Positions 33,163-42,596 of a stretch of 64,000 nt of DNA are shown in pieces. This stretch comes from Flavobacterium aquaticum (GTDB lineage: Bacteria; Bacteroidota; Bacteroidia; Flavobacteriales; Flavobacteriaceae), in the NCBI RefSeq assembly GCF_003259835.1, contig NZ_QLMI01000007.1, forward strand, positions 62,001-126,000. The letters run 5' to 3'. Every line of letters starts with the position of its first letter. Within the stretch, counting starts at the first letter, position 1. The position numbers and the translations under genes are program-made. The notes beneath the pieces were generated by a model. That model was given only the letters and a program-made list of their open reading frames with translations. It had not been told where the DNA came from and made no database searches.

Positions 33163-34347
33163 TTAATTAAATGGATTCGACCATTTTGTATTGGTATAAA
33201 CATCAGTTCCTGAAAGTGTTCTTAAAAATGCGATTACGGCATTTACTTCTGTTGCCGTTAAATTCAATTGTTGTCCAATTCCTCCAGGTGTTAATCTTGG
33301 ATCTAAGTTGTTGTTTCCTGGAGCAATATTTATAGTTCCGTAATGTCCAATAGCTGCTTGCAAAGTTGTGATAACACCTGTATGCATCATGGGGCCATTT
33401 ATAGTTCCATCTGTTCTAACTAAATCACGAAGGGAAGGAGCACGAGTGTTTCCAGTATCAATTCCTGTTCCAGCAATTGTTCCAATAATTCCGTTATTTA
33501 AAGTATTAGGATCTATATCAAATTCTGGTGCTCTATGACAACCAGCACAACCTAAGCCTCCGCTTGTCCTTACTCCATTTGCATCAAAAACAGGTGGCGA
33601 TAGGAATAAGTTTTTACCTTGATTTTCTTGTGCTGTAAAATTAGAGAAAGGTTGTCCGTCATTAGTAGCTAATGCTCTTCCTACATCATATTTAGAATCA
33701 AATGATTGAATGCTTCTGATAAATTGAGCTAAAGCACTTTGAATTTTAGCTTCTGTAATTTCTTCTGTCCCATAAACAAATTTAAAAAGTTCTCTATAAT
33801 AACCAATTGCACTTAATTTTGTAATTAAATCATTAAAAGATAAATCGCCATTTTCACCACTGAAGCCCATTTCGCCATGATCTTTAATAGGCATTGTAGT
33901 TTGAGTTTCTAAATTAATGGCTCTTTCGTTCCAAAAGAATTTAGTTTCTGTTGCAAATCTCGAGTTTATCAAACGCATGGAATGCCTTCCAGTTGTGCCA
34001 TTAACACCTGTGCTAGCTACATTGGTGTCACTAAATGCAAATTCTTGTTTGTGACAACTCGCACAAGATATTGTATTGTTTGAAGAAAGATTTTTATCGT
34101 AAAATAAAACTCTACCTAATGTTGCTCCTCTATCAGTAATTATATTTCCTTGGGAATTATTTTTAATGATATAAGATGGTACAGATTGGTTGGCATAATT
34201 TGATAAATTTTCTAAATCAATTGAAGAACCAAATTCAGCCTCTACAAATGGATAAGACGGAATTTCTTCATAATTACTATCAGAACTATCGCTACAAGAA
34301 GTCAATCCAAAAATTGCTAAAAGACTTAAAATAATTTGGTTTTTCAT
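33163..34347 (-). CDS. Di-haem cytochrome c peroxidase (MauG family) lipoprotein
   Basis: A 394-residue exported di-haem protein that probably reduces hydrogen peroxide in the periplasm. The signal peptide ends in lipobox LTSC (about residue 18). The two haem sites are SCASCHKQEFAFSD and LGCAGCHRAPEFDID. Between them FGTEEITEAKIQSALAQFIR and the RAPSLRDL motif near 310 follow the MauG/CcpA pattern. A second haem with the MauG tyrosine ligand cannot be told from sequence alone. It is a single gene. The haem motifs require the cytochrome c maturation system, which is not in this window. Confidence 0.88.
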   Translation of the reverse strand: MKNQIILSLLAIFGLTSCSDSSDSNYEEIPSYPFVEAEFGSSIDLENLSNYANQSVPSYIIKNNSQGNIITDRGATLGRVLFYDKNLSSNNTISCASCHKQEFAFSDTNVASTGVNGTTGRHSMRLINSRFATETKFFWNERAINLETQTTMPIKDHGEMGFSGENGDLSFNDLITKLSAIGYYRELFKFVYGTEEITEAKIQSALAQFIRSIQSFDSKYDVGRALATNDGQPFSNFTAQENQGKNLFLSPPVFDANGVRTSGGLGCAGCHRAPEFDIDPNTLNNGIIGTIAGTGIDTGNTRAPSLRDLVRTDGTINGPMMHTGVITTLQAAIGHYGTINIAPGNNNLDPRLTPGGIGQQLNLTATEVNAVIAFLRTLSGTDVYTNTKWSNPFN

Positions 34348-34439
34348 AATCGTTAGTTTTAGGATTATATTTGTAAGACAACATTTGATAAAAAAGGTTT
34401 AATTAAAAGCATGACTTTTTTTATAGTTTAAAATATTCC

Positions 34440-34447
34440 TATATTTG
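34440..34447 (+). promoter_or_regulatory. -7 promoter element of fabG
   Basis: TATATTTG, 37 bases before the fabG ATG. No TTG at the usual spacing. Confidence 0.45.
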
Positions 34448-34484
34448 AACTTTATTATTAAACAAACTAACACGAATATTTACC

Positions 34485-35231
34485 ATGAAATTATTAGAAG
34501 GAAAAGTTGCCATTATTACAGGTGCAAGCCGTGGAATTGGTAGCGGTATAGCAAAAGTTTTTGCAGAACAAGGAGCAAATGTTGCCTTTACATACAGTTC
34601 GTCTGTAGAATCAGCGATGGCTTTAGAAAATGAATTAAACGCTTTAGGAATTAAAGCAAAAGGATACAAATCAAACGCGGCGGATTTTAATGAAGCGCAA
34701 AAATTAGTAGATGATGTTATTGCTGAATTTGGGACAATCGATGTTTTAATCAACAATGCTGGAATCACTAAAGACAACTTATTAATGAGAATGTCAGAAG
34801 AAGATTTTGATAAAGTAATCGAAATCAACTTGAAATCGGTTTTCAACATGACTAAAGCGGTACAAAAAATTATGTTGAAAAACCGTAAAGGTTCTATCGT
34901 AAACATGAGTAGTGTAGTAGGAGTAAAAGGAAATGCTGGTCAGGCTAATTATGCTGCTTCAAAAGCAGGTATGAACGGATTTACAAAATCAATCGCCTTA
35001 GAATTAGGTTCAAGAAATATTCGTTGCAACGCAATCGCTCCAGGTTTTATTGAAACTGAGATGACTGCAAAATTAAACGAAGATGTTGTTAAAGGTTGGA
35101 GAGATGCTATTCCATTAAAACGTGGTGGAACTCCTGAAGATGTAGCAAACGTTTGTGTTTTCTTAGCATCTGATATGAGTGCTTATGTAACAGGTCAGGT
35201 TCTTAACGTTGATGGTGGAATGTTAACTTAA
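34485..35231 (+). CDS. fabG: 3-oxoacyl-[ACP] reductase
   Basis: A short-chain dehydrogenase of 248 residues that reduces beta-ketoacyl-ACP with NADPH in fatty acid synthesis. TGASRGIGSG at 12-21 binds the cofactor. NNAGITKDNLLMRM, the catalytic Ser in NMSSVVGVKG, YAASKAGMNG with the Tyr-x-x-x-Lys pair, and IAPGFIETEM are all typical of FabG. It is not beside other fab genes. A 67-base palindromic repeat separates it from the next gene. Confidence 0.92.
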   Translation: MKLLEGKVAIITGASRGIGSGIAKVFAEQGANVAFTYSSSVESAMALENELNALGIKAKGYKSNAADFNEAQKLVDDVIAEFGTIDVLINNAGITKDNLLMRMSEEDFDKVIEINLKSVFNMTKAVQKIMLKNRKGSIVNMSSVVGVKGNAGQANYAASKAGMNGFTKSIALELGSRNIRCNAIAPGFIETEMTAKLNEDVVKGWRDAIPLKRGGTPEDVANVCVFLASDMSAYVTGQVLNVDGGMLT

Positions 35232-35298
35232 TAGTAATTAGTAATTAGTGAATAGTAATTAGTCAGCTATTCACTAATTACTATTCACTAATCACTTA
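35232..35298. repeat. Heptamer repeat forming a 20-bp perfect palindrome
   Basis: ATTAGTGAATAGTAATTAGT (35244-35263) is exactly complementary to the run at 35273-35292, loop 9 bases. The whole element is made of AGTAATTAGTGAATAG-type heptamers, like those at 822, 17471 and 54345. It begins right after the fabG stop codon. Confidence 0.8.
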
Positions 35299-35303
35299 TA
35301 AAA

Positions 35304-37331
35304 ATGACAACAAACACAATCTTACTTCTACTATTATCAGTAATTATTGCTGCTGGATTGTCGTTTTACCAATATTTGTATAAAGTCAAAAATCAATCAA
35401 AATTGTATTGGTTTTTGGCTTTTTTGCGTTTTATAAGTTTGTTTTCGATCTTTTTATTGCTGATTAATCCAATTTTCAGTCGAAAAATAACAGACATTAA
35501 GAAAACTCCACTACCAATAGTCGTAGATAATTCCAAATCTATTTCCGAATTAAAAGCTACTAAAGAAGCATTAGAGTTATATCAAAAAATAGCTGATAAT
35601 AAAGCTATTGCTGAAAAATATGATGTCCAACTATTTTCGTTTGCAGAGGAATTTCAATCTTTAGAAAAGCTCGATTTTAAAGGAAATCAATCACATATTG
35701 ATGGTGTTGCTAAGAATGTGAAGCAATTATACCGAAATACCAATTATCCTGTAGTTTTATTTACCGATGGAAATCAAACCATGGGAAATGATTACGTATT
35801 TAGTTTTCAAGAAAATACAAGTGTATTTCCAATAGTTTTAGGTGATACTACTACGGTTTTGGATTTAAAAATTAACCAAATCAACGTTAATAAATACGCT
35901 TTTTTAAAGAATAAATTTCCAGTTGAAGTATTTTTACAATACAATGGAAATCAGTCTATTTCAACCACTTTTTCGATACAGAACGGTAATCAAACCATTC
36001 ATAAACAAACCGTTAGTTTTTCGAAAGATAAAAGAGCACAGTCTATTTCTGTTTTATTAAATGCTGACAAGGTTGGAATTGCAAAATACAAAGCCTTAAT
36101 TTCTTCCAATATAAAAGAAAAAAACACGGTTAATAATACTAAGAATTTTGCTGTAGAAGTTATTGATCAACGTAGTGAAATTGCTTTAGTTTCAGCAATT
36201 AATCATCCTGATTTAGGGGCTTTGAAGCGAAGTATCGAAACTAATCAGCAACGAAAAGTTTCAATTATAAAACCAAATGAAATTAAATCGTTACAAGATT
36301 TCAATGTTTTAATTTTGTATCAACCTTCAGCTGCTTTTAAATCGATATTCGATCAAAATAGGGTAGCCCAAATCAATACGTTTGTGATTACAGGAACAGC
36401 AACTGATTTTAACTTTTTAAATCAAGTTCAGGACGATTTGAATTTTAAAATGTCAACATCAAAAGAGGATTATTTGCCAACGTTTGAGTCGAATTTTAAT
36501 TTGTTTGCCCAAACGAACATTGGTTTTGAAAATTTCCCACCATTGGAACATAATTTTGGAGTAATAACAGCGAAAAATAATGTAAATACGTTACTTACAG
36601 CTAGAGTTAGAAATGTTCCGGTTCAGAATCCAATTTTAACTTTTACGGAAAATGGAAGTAAAAGAGAAGCTTATTTATTGGGTGAAAACATCTGGAAATG
36701 GCGTTTGGAAAATCATTTAAACAAAAAATCATTTGAAGATTTTGATTTGTTTGCTGATAAAATCATTCAGTTTTTAGTTTCCAACGCGTCCAAAAAGAAT
36801 TTGAATGTTACTTACGAAAGTTTCTATAATTCAGGTGAAAGTATTGAAATTACAGCCGAATATTTCAATAAAAACTACGAATTTGACGAAAAAGCGCAAT
36901 TAACCATTCAAGTTACTAATTCCAAAACAAAAGCTACAAAGAAATACGATTTGCTGAAAGCTACCAATTCCTACAAAGTAAATTTAGACGGTTTAGAAGC
37001 TGGAAATTACACATTTAAAGTAACTGAAAAACAATCGAATACTAGTTTTTCAGCATCTTTTGAAGTGTTAGATTTTGAAATCGAGAAACAATTCGTAAAT
37101 CCGGATAAAAATCGATTAGAGCAATTGGCAACAAATACGAATGGTAAAGCGTATTATCCAAATCAAATCGAAAATTTAATTCAGAGTTTGATAGATGATG
37201 AAAATTATATTCCTACCCAAAAAGAAATCATCAAGAAATCACCTCTTATTGATTGGATTTGGTTGTTAGTTTTTGCAATTACAGCTTTAGCAACTGAATG
37301 GTTTATTCGAAAATATAACGGTTTGTTATAA
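35304..37331 (+). CDS. Membrane-anchored von Willebrand factor A-like protein
   Basis: A 675-residue inner-membrane protein. Two helices at the N-terminus (about 4-23 and 33-55) are followed by a domain beginning TPLPIVVDNSKSISELK, in which DNSKS fits the DxSxS metal site of VWA domains; VVLFTDGNQTMGND is a later strand of that fold. A beta-rich middle region follows, and a last helix at about 648-666 (DWIWLLVFAITALATEWFIR) anchors the end. The layout recalls BatA/BatB-related proteins, yet no bat or moxR gene is nearby. Function unknown; a role in the envelope is likely. Confidence 0.65.
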   Translation: MTTNTILLLLLSVIIAAGLSFYQYLYKVKNQSKLYWFLAFLRFISLFSIFLLLINPIFSRKITDIKKTPLPIVVDNSKSISELKATKEALELYQKIADNKAIAEKYDVQLFSFAEEFQSLEKLDFKGNQSHIDGVAKNVKQLYRNTNYPVVLFTDGNQTMGNDYVFSFQENTSVFPIVLGDTTTVLDLKINQINVNKYAFLKNKFPVEVFLQYNGNQSISTTFSIQNGNQTIHKQTVSFSKDKRAQSISVLLNADKVGIAKYKALISSNIKEKNTVNNTKNFAVEVIDQRSEIALVSAINHPDLGALKRSIETNQQRKVSIIKPNEIKSLQDFNVLILYQPSAAFKSIFDQNRVAQINTFVITGTATDFNFLNQVQDDLNFKMSTSKEDYLPTFESNFNLFAQTNIGFENFPPLEHNFGVITAKNNVNTLLTARVRNVPVQNPILTFTENGSKREAYLLGENIWKWRLENHLNKKSFEDFDLFADKIIQFLVSNASKKNLNVTYESFYNSGESIEITAEYFNKNYEFDEKAQLTIQVTNSKTKATKKYDLLKATNSYKVNLDGLEAGNYTFKVTEKQSNTSFSASFEVLDFEIEKQFVNPDKNRLEQLATNTNGKAYYPNQIENLIQSLIDDENYIPTQKEIIKKSPLIDWIWLLVFAITALATEWFIRKYNGLL

Positions 37332-38174
37332 AATAGAAATATTAATTTCTTTTTGAAATTCAGCATTATTATCTAGAAGTTGAATTCCTTCTTTCTCATA
37401 AATGTTTCCATTGTGATTTACATTATCAGCCAAACCACACCAAGGTTCGATGCATAAAAAAGGCGCGTTTGGTTTAGTCCAAATTCCCAAATAAGGAAAG
37501 TCTTTGAATTCCACCGAAAGATAAGGTTGGTTCTTTTTTGAAAGCGTAAGTTTATTCGATTTTAATTGTTTAAAAACCAAAGCATCTTTTTCAAATAAAG
37601 CATAATCTAAGTTGATTTTTCCATTTTCTGAAGGTATTTTTCTGAACGAATTATTAAACTGTTCATTTTCTAGTTCATAGGATACAAATTTCTCTGCTTC
37701 ATTAAATTGTAAGGAATAGTCTGAAAAAGAATCTTCAATAGCAAATGCTGGATGCGCTCCAATTGAAAACGGCATGATTTCTTGCGATTTATTTAGAACG
37801 GAGTAACTAATCTTTAAGCTATTTTCTATCAATTCATATTTTAACCGCAATTCAAATTGAAAAGGATAATTCTTCAGAGTTTCAGTGTTATCTCTTAAAA
37901 TAAATACAGCAGAACTTTCCGTTTGATTTGCTACTTCAAATTCAAAATTTCGTGCAAATCCGTGACGTGGTAGTTCGTAAGTTTTGCCATTAATTGAATA
38001 CGAATCATTTTTTAATCTTCCTACAATGGGAAATAAAATAGGAGAAGTTTTGTTCCAAAAAGCTTCATCAATTGTCCAAATGTAGTTTTGGTTATCTTTT
38101 TCTAATTTCATTAATTCGGCACCAACTGTATTAATTGATGCCGAAATTTTTGTATTTGAAAGTGTAATAATCAT
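37326..38174 (-). CDS. Aldose 1-epimerase family protein (LacX-like)
   Basis: A cytoplasmic galactose-mutarotase-fold protein of 282 residues that probably interconverts anomers of a hexose or hexose phosphate. The catalytic His is in PFSIGAHPAFAI and the catalytic Glu in PFLCIEPWCGLADN. Trp-rich and shorter than GalM (about 350 residues), it belongs to the LacX branch. It overlaps the end of the convergent VWA-like gene by 6 bases. The substrate is not evident. Confidence 0.82.
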   Translation of the reverse strand: MIITLSNTKISASINTVGAELMKLEKDNQNYIWTIDEAFWNKTSPILFPIVGRLKNDSYSINGKTYELPRHGFARNFEFEVANQTESSAVFILRDNTETLKNYPFQFELRLKYELIENSLKISYSVLNKSQEIMPFSIGAHPAFAIEDSFSDYSLQFNEAEKFVSYELENEQFNNSFRKIPSENGKINLDYALFEKDALVFKQLKSNKLTLSKKNQPYLSVEFKDFPYLGIWTKPNAPFLCIEPWCGLADNVNHNGNIYEKEGIQLLDNNAEFQKEINISIL

Positions 38175-38175
38175 A

Positions 38176-39708
38176 TTAATCTTCTGAAATTCCTTTCCAG
38201 TTTCTAATAATTTTTGATAAAAAGAAAAGTGTTAGTACGGCTAAAATAAAATTGAATGAAAACATATGAAGTATATGATCTCTAAACCATAAATATTCAG
38301 GAGAATTATAACTATAACCCATTCTATAATCATATTTTAAAGCATAATGTTCTTGTATTATGAAATAAATCAAAGGAATAATTCCTATGAACGACCATAA
38401 AAACAAATTCAAAGCAATTCTACTGAGTTGTAAATTCTTCTTATTGAAATAAATTAAAAAGAAATAAAATATAATTCCTAAAATGGTAAATAAAATTAAA
38501 TAAGCATACATGTTTCCTACACCAGTAATTGCTGTGAAAATACCGTAAACAATGTTAATAACACCTGTTGAAACTAATGCAATTAACCAACTTTTTCCAG
38601 ATGTAACTCGGAAAGAAAAAATCAAAATAGATAATCCAAAAGCGCCATATAAAAACCCTAAAATTATTTCAATTTTGAAAAAAGAATCCGTGTGTGCTTC
38701 GGAAACGGTATCATATTTATCTTTTAATACATCTTGTTGCACAAAATATTTGGAGTATTTTCGTTCGCCATTGCCAACTTTAGCTACATAGTCATAACTA
38801 TTATAGGAATTATCAGTTTCGTACTCTCTCATATAAGGTTGAATGTATAAAAACTCATCAAATTCGGGCGCTTTGTAAACAATATCAAACCATTTGTCTA
38901 AAGTTAAATTGGTTGCTAAATTGTGCTCTCTAATTAAACTCAAATAACTATCCATTAGCTTTTTAACTTCAGCTTGATTGTCTTGATGTAGCCAATTTTG
39001 AATTTGTATTCTATTTAAAGAATCTTGTTCTCTTGAAATAACCGTAAATTCAAACGTATTACGATTTACTAAAGAAAATTGATTGTATTTTTTTCCGTTA
39101 AAGATGATATGGTTTTTGTAAGTATATGCCGCAGCTACAGATTCAGGATAATAATCTGGATTATTGTTATTTATACTATCTATCTTTTCCTGATTGATAA
39201 CATTTCCTAAACTGTCAATTAGTCCAGATGCTAATGAGTCAATTTCTGTTTCTGCAAAACTTCCATCAATAAACATATCTGCAGTAGCAATAGTTTTGCA
39301 ACGATTGGTGGTTTCTTCAAGCGAATAATAACTTTTTTGATGTAATTGTTTTCCAACTGAAAAAGGTAAATAGAATGTAATCAATAAGGTACTGACTACA
39401 AATATTTGTAACCATTCGTAAAACAAGCTGTATTTTGATTTGCTATAAAATGATTTTAGCGAGTTGTTTTTAAAGTAGTTAACTAACCATAAAATAATAA
39501 CAATTACAACAAGTAAAACTCCAAATAGGATGCAAGTTACTTCAATATCTAAGTTGTTTCTGTTCGAAAAATCGATGGTTCCATCTAAATAACCTAAGCC
39601 AAAAAAGATGAGGTGTAGTAGTAATCCAATGGCAACCATAGGAACAAACTTGGTGTTCCAAAGTAGTGGATATTTGAGTAATAGTTTTTTCTGTATATCT
39701 TTAAACAT
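38176..39708 (-). CDS. Polytopic membrane protein, probable partner of the ABC ATPase
   Basis: A 510-residue inner-membrane protein. Three helices occupy about 20-105, then a soluble acidic domain of roughly 200 residues (about 130-330) with many Tyr and Asp, then about five helices to the end. I recognise no family. It starts 12 bases after the stop of the ABC ATPase gene, so it is the best candidate for the membrane part of an ABC-2-like exporter, although the extracytoplasmic domain is large for that class and the usual permease signature is not visible. The assignment rests on gene order only. Confidence 0.6.
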   Translation of the reverse strand: MFKDIQKKLLLKYPLLWNTKFVPMVAIGLLLHLIFFGLGYLDGTIDFSNRNNLDIEVTCILFGVLLVVIVIILWLVNYFKNNSLKSFYSKSKYSLFYEWLQIFVVSTLLITFYLPFSVGKQLHQKSYYSLEETTNRCKTIATADMFIDGSFAETEIDSLASGLIDSLGNVINQEKIDSINNNNPDYYPESVAAAYTYKNHIIFNGKKYNQFSLVNRNTFEFTVISREQDSLNRIQIQNWLHQDNQAEVKKLMDSYLSLIREHNLATNLTLDKWFDIVYKAPEFDEFLYIQPYMREYETDNSYNSYDYVAKVGNGERKYSKYFVQQDVLKDKYDTVSEAHTDSFFKIEIILGFLYGAFGLSILIFSFRVTSGKSWLIALVSTGVINIVYGIFTAITGVGNMYAYLILFTILGIIFYFFLIYFNKKNLQLSRIALNLFLWSFIGIIPLIYFIIQEHYALKYDYRMGYSYNSPEYLWFRDHILHMFSFNFILAVLTLFFLSKIIRNWKGISED

Positions 39709-39720
39709 GATTTTATTTTT

Positions 39721-40863
39721 TTAGTTCACAAAAAAGCGACGTGTTGAATTTGAGATGTTTCGCATATAAGTTATGGGAATCGATTGGTTTATGACCACTT
39801 TCAAGAAATCATTCATTTCAATTTTTTCTGGAAAAGTTGCGATAAAAGTTCCGCCATTTTGTTCCAAAGAAATTACTTCTAAAGCAGTAAAAGCTTGTTT
39901 TAAATCGCTTAAATTCAATGAACTTTCGAATTCGATAATGCAATTTTTAGCTGTGTCATTTTCAGCATTCAAATTCTTTTGTGAACCACGTTTTAAGAAA
40001 ACCACCTGATTTGATGTTTTTTCCACTTCGTACAATTGTTGCGAACTCAACACAATAGCAATCGGTCTAAAAGCCGAATTAGCGATGTTTCTAAAATCAT
40101 CTAAAATGGTTTGCTGTGCCAAAATATCTAAGTTTGCTAAAGGTTCGTCAATTAATAAAATCTTTGGTTTACGGAGTAACATTCGAGCCAATTCGAAACG
40201 CATTTTGTAACCAGATGATAAATTATTCCAGTAATGTCTTCTAAATTTTCGCAATCCTAAACGCGTGATGACTAAATCAACTACCAAATTATTTTCTTCT
40301 GGAGAATAACCGTAGCAGCTTGCAGTGAATTCTAAATTTTCATACATCGAACCGCGCCAAGTGTCAGTTCGTTGTGGAATGTAAACTAATTTTGTTCGTA
40401 AATCATACAAATCATCATACTGGAATTGATAATTTATGGTTCCAGATGTTGGATGTAATTCACCACATAAACTACGAAGTAAAGTTGTTTTTCCATTTCC
40501 GTTTTCGCCAACCAAACCAATGATTTCACCTGTTTTGATGTCTAAATTTATTGGTCCTAATCCAAAAGAAGCATTGTAAACTTTTTGAAGATTTTTAACC
40601 GAGATAATGGTTTGATGATTGTGACATTCTTTTTTGCTTAAAAACGAGTGAAGCTCATCTAGTAAGGTTTTTAAACGAGTTTTTTTATCATCGTCTTCTT
40701 TTTCATTATTATCTAACCAATTTAAAAATTCATTGGTTTTGGTGTAAAAATCAATGTTTTCGGTATCTAAAGTAAAATCGATTACTCGTTTTATGGTTTG
40801 ATTGAAGTCGTTAAATTCGAGAAGTTCTTGTACTTCGCGGAATTGTTTTTCAAATTCGGTCAT
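39721..40863 (-). CDS. ABC transporter ATP-binding protein with N-terminal helical extension
   Basis: An ATPase of 380 residues. Walker A is GENGNGKT at 119-126, the signature is NLSSGYKMRFELARM, and Walker B is ILLIDEPLANLD. Two parts are unusual: an N-terminal helical, acidic region of about 85 residues not found in simple ABC ATPases, and a C-terminal region of about 90 residues (IEFESSLNLSDLKQAFTALE) like the regulatory tails of some exporters. The gene precedes a polytopic membrane protein and so probably energises export of an unknown substrate. The GNAT gene lies just upstream, 3 bases away. Confidence 0.82.
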   Translation of the reverse strand: MTEFEKQFREVQELLEFNDFNQTIKRVIDFTLDTENIDFYTKTNEFLNWLDNNEKEDDDKKTRLKTLLDELHSFLSKKECHNHQTIISVKNLQKVYNASFGLGPINLDIKTGEIIGLVGENGNGKTTLLRSLCGELHPTSGTINYQFQYDDLYDLRTKLVYIPQRTDTWRGSMYENLEFTASCYGYSPEENNLVVDLVITRLGLRKFRRHYWNNLSSGYKMRFELARMLLRKPKILLIDEPLANLDILAQQTILDDFRNIANSAFRPIAIVLSSQQLYEVEKTSNQVVFLKRGSQKNLNAENDTAKNCIIEFESSLNLSDLKQAFTALEVISLEQNGGTFIATFPEKIEMNDFLKVVINQSIPITYMRNISNSTRRFFVN

Positions 40864-40866
40864 ATA

Positions 40867-41427
40867 TTATTTTATAAAATTTCGTTTTAGTAAACCATAC
40901 ATTACGGTATCGGTAAATTCATTATTGTAATAAAAATCTTCTTTAAAATGCGCTTCTTTTACAAAGCCAACTTTTTGTAAAACACGTTCCGAAGCACTAT
41001 GTCGTGAATCGATAACAGCAACAATAGAATGAAAATTTAAGGTATTGAAAGCAAAATCTAACAACGTTTTCACGGCTTCTGTTACATAACCTTTTCCGTT
41101 ATGTTCAGGTGTAATCATATAACCTAATTCGGTTCTAAAATGTTCGGGTTGGGTTCTGTAAAACCCCATAATTCCAATGCATTTATCACTTCCTTTTTCG
41201 GTTACTGCCCAATTGATATCAATATTTTCATCAATTTTATCGTTAATCATTTTTATGTGTGACAAAGCGCCTTCGATATCAGTTACTAAAGGTCTTGGTA
41301 TGAATTTCATAGTTTCAGGATTACCTCGAAGTACTATAATTTCTGGAGCATCAGCATCAGTTAATTTTCTAAAACGTAAACGTTCGGATTCTAGTATCGG
41401 AAAAGGAGAGAAGTTGAGTTGTAACAT
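40867..41427 (-). CDS. GNAT-family N-acetyltransferase (RimJ/RimL type)
   Basis: A 186-residue acetyltransferase. ESERLRFRKLTDADAPEI at the N-terminus and LGYMITPEHNGKGYVTEAV with its acetyl-CoA loop are typical of the RimJ/RimL subgroup, which acetylates ribosomal proteins or amino sugars. I took the ATG at 41425-41427 (MLQLNFSPFP), since the 19 codons further upstream are Lys-rich and lack family character. It is followed within 3 bases by the ABC ATPase gene. The actual substrate is unknown. Confidence 0.8.
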   Translation of the reverse strand: MLQLNFSPFPILESERLRFRKLTDADAPEIIVLRGNPETMKFIPRPLVTDIEGALSHIKMINDKIDENIDINWAVTEKGSDKCIGIMGFYRTQPEHFRTELGYMITPEHNGKGYVTEAVKTLLDFAFNTLNFHSIVAVIDSRHSASERVLQKVGFVKEAHFKEDFYYNNEFTDTVMYGLLKRNFIK

Positions 41428-41446
41428 TTTTATAGTTTGTATTTTT

Positions 41447-42055
41447 TTATTGAGTTTGAAATTGCTCTTGAATTGCTTTGTCATGTTTTTTACTGAAGAA
41501 AATCAGCATACAAATGGCACCAATTGTTGCATATAACATGTCTGATTGTGTGTCCCAAACATAACCTTGTGTTCCTAAAAAGGCATCGCCACCTTCACCC
41601 GTACAAAGTGAAACACCCCACTCTAACCATTCGTAAGCGGCACTTATTGCTAAACAGACCGCTACAATGATGAAATTGAAGAAACTTTTATTTGAAATGA
41701 CATTTTTGCGAATGAATAATTCTCGCACAATCATAGCAGGAACAAAACCCTGAGCAAAATGCCCAACTTTATCGTAGTTGTTTCGAGTTTGATTAAAAGT
41801 TTCTTTTATCCATTCAAAAGGTGGAACTTCAGCGTAGGTATAGTGTCCGCCAAGAAATAAGATGTAGCAATGAATGAGAATGAAGAAATACGTAAAATTA
41901 GTAAATTGAAATTTTTTATAGGTAAAAACCAAAATCAATAAACCAATAATTGCTGGAGAAACTTCTAAAAACCAAGTGAAATATTCCTTTGGATTGATTC
42001 CTGAAAGAATTAATCCGATGAAAAATAACGGAATAAAGATTTGTGGTTGTTTCAT
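41447..42055 (-). CDS. DUF2238 (YjdF-like) membrane protein
   Basis: An inner-membrane protein of 202 residues with about six helices. NNYDKVGHFAQGFVPAMIVR and AAYEWLEWGVSLCTGEGGD are the conserved segments of DUF2238; their His, Glu and Asp residues sit at helix ends and suggest a metal or catalytic site, not yet described. The C-terminal tail is Lys/Gln-rich and soluble. It lies between the DUF4199 and GNAT genes in the same direction. Function unknown. Confidence 0.82.
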   Translation of the reverse strand: MKQPQIFIPLFFIGLILSGINPKEYFTWFLEVSPAIIGLLILVFTYKKFQFTNFTYFFILIHCYILFLGGHYTYAEVPPFEWIKETFNQTRNNYDKVGHFAQGFVPAMIVRELFIRKNVISNKSFFNFIIVAVCLAISAAYEWLEWGVSLCTGEGGDAFLGTQGYVWDTQSDMLYATIGAICMLIFFSKKHDKAIQEQFQTQ

Positions 42056-42062
42056 TGTAAAT

Positions 42063-42557
42063 TTACTTTTTCTTTAAAATTAAAGCACTTACTAATGAAA
42101 AAACAATTCCCAATGGCAAAATTTCCATGTATGTAAATAAGATTACCCAAATTGGATTTTTGTACATTTTTTTAAAGGAATTCATTTCTTCAGTTACTTT
42201 TACTATTTCCTCTGGACTTGCTTTTGCAATAGCCATATCTGTATAATGTTCTGCAAAATTTGGGAAGAAATTATACAATATCACCAACCAAACTAAAACA
42301 TAAATTGTCGAAATAATTAAAGTAATCCAGAAGCCTGTTAAAAAAGCTTTACCAAATGAAATGAATCCGTTATTTACATCTCTTTGTTGTTTAATTCCTT
42401 TAACTACAAAGAAAAAAGCCAAAAGCATTCCAGCAAATCCAACCATCATGCTTACTTCTTTTTCAGGATTTGATTTCATGTACATAGTTATTGATATTAG
42501 CAATGCCGAAACAATACTACTTCCAAGTAATCCATTTTTTAAAATAATGTTGTTCAT
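42063..42557 (-). CDS. DUF4199 family membrane protein
   Basis: A 164-residue protein with four helices (about 8-24, 37-55, 72-95 and 138-158). NNGFISFGKAFLTGFWITLI in the second and third helix region is characteristic of the DUF4199 family common in Bacteroidota. Its function is unknown. It lies 7 bases upstream of the DUF2238 gene in the same direction, so a shared transcript is likely. Confidence 0.8.
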   Translation of the reverse strand: MNNIILKNGLLGSSIVSALLISITMYMKSNPEKEVSMMVGFAGMLLAFFFVVKGIKQQRDVNNGFISFGKAFLTGFWITLIISTIYVLVWLVILYNFFPNFAEHYTDMAIAKASPEEIVKVTEEMNSFKKMYKNPIWVILFTYMEILPLGIVFSLVSALILKKK

Positions 42558-42596
42558 GATGAATAGTTTTTGGTTAGTTAATCAAATATAATGAAA

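Noticed and set aside
34439-34906. 155-residue minus-strand frame antisense to fabG
   Set aside because: Complementary shadow of a strongly conserved gene; composition is that of an antisense frame.
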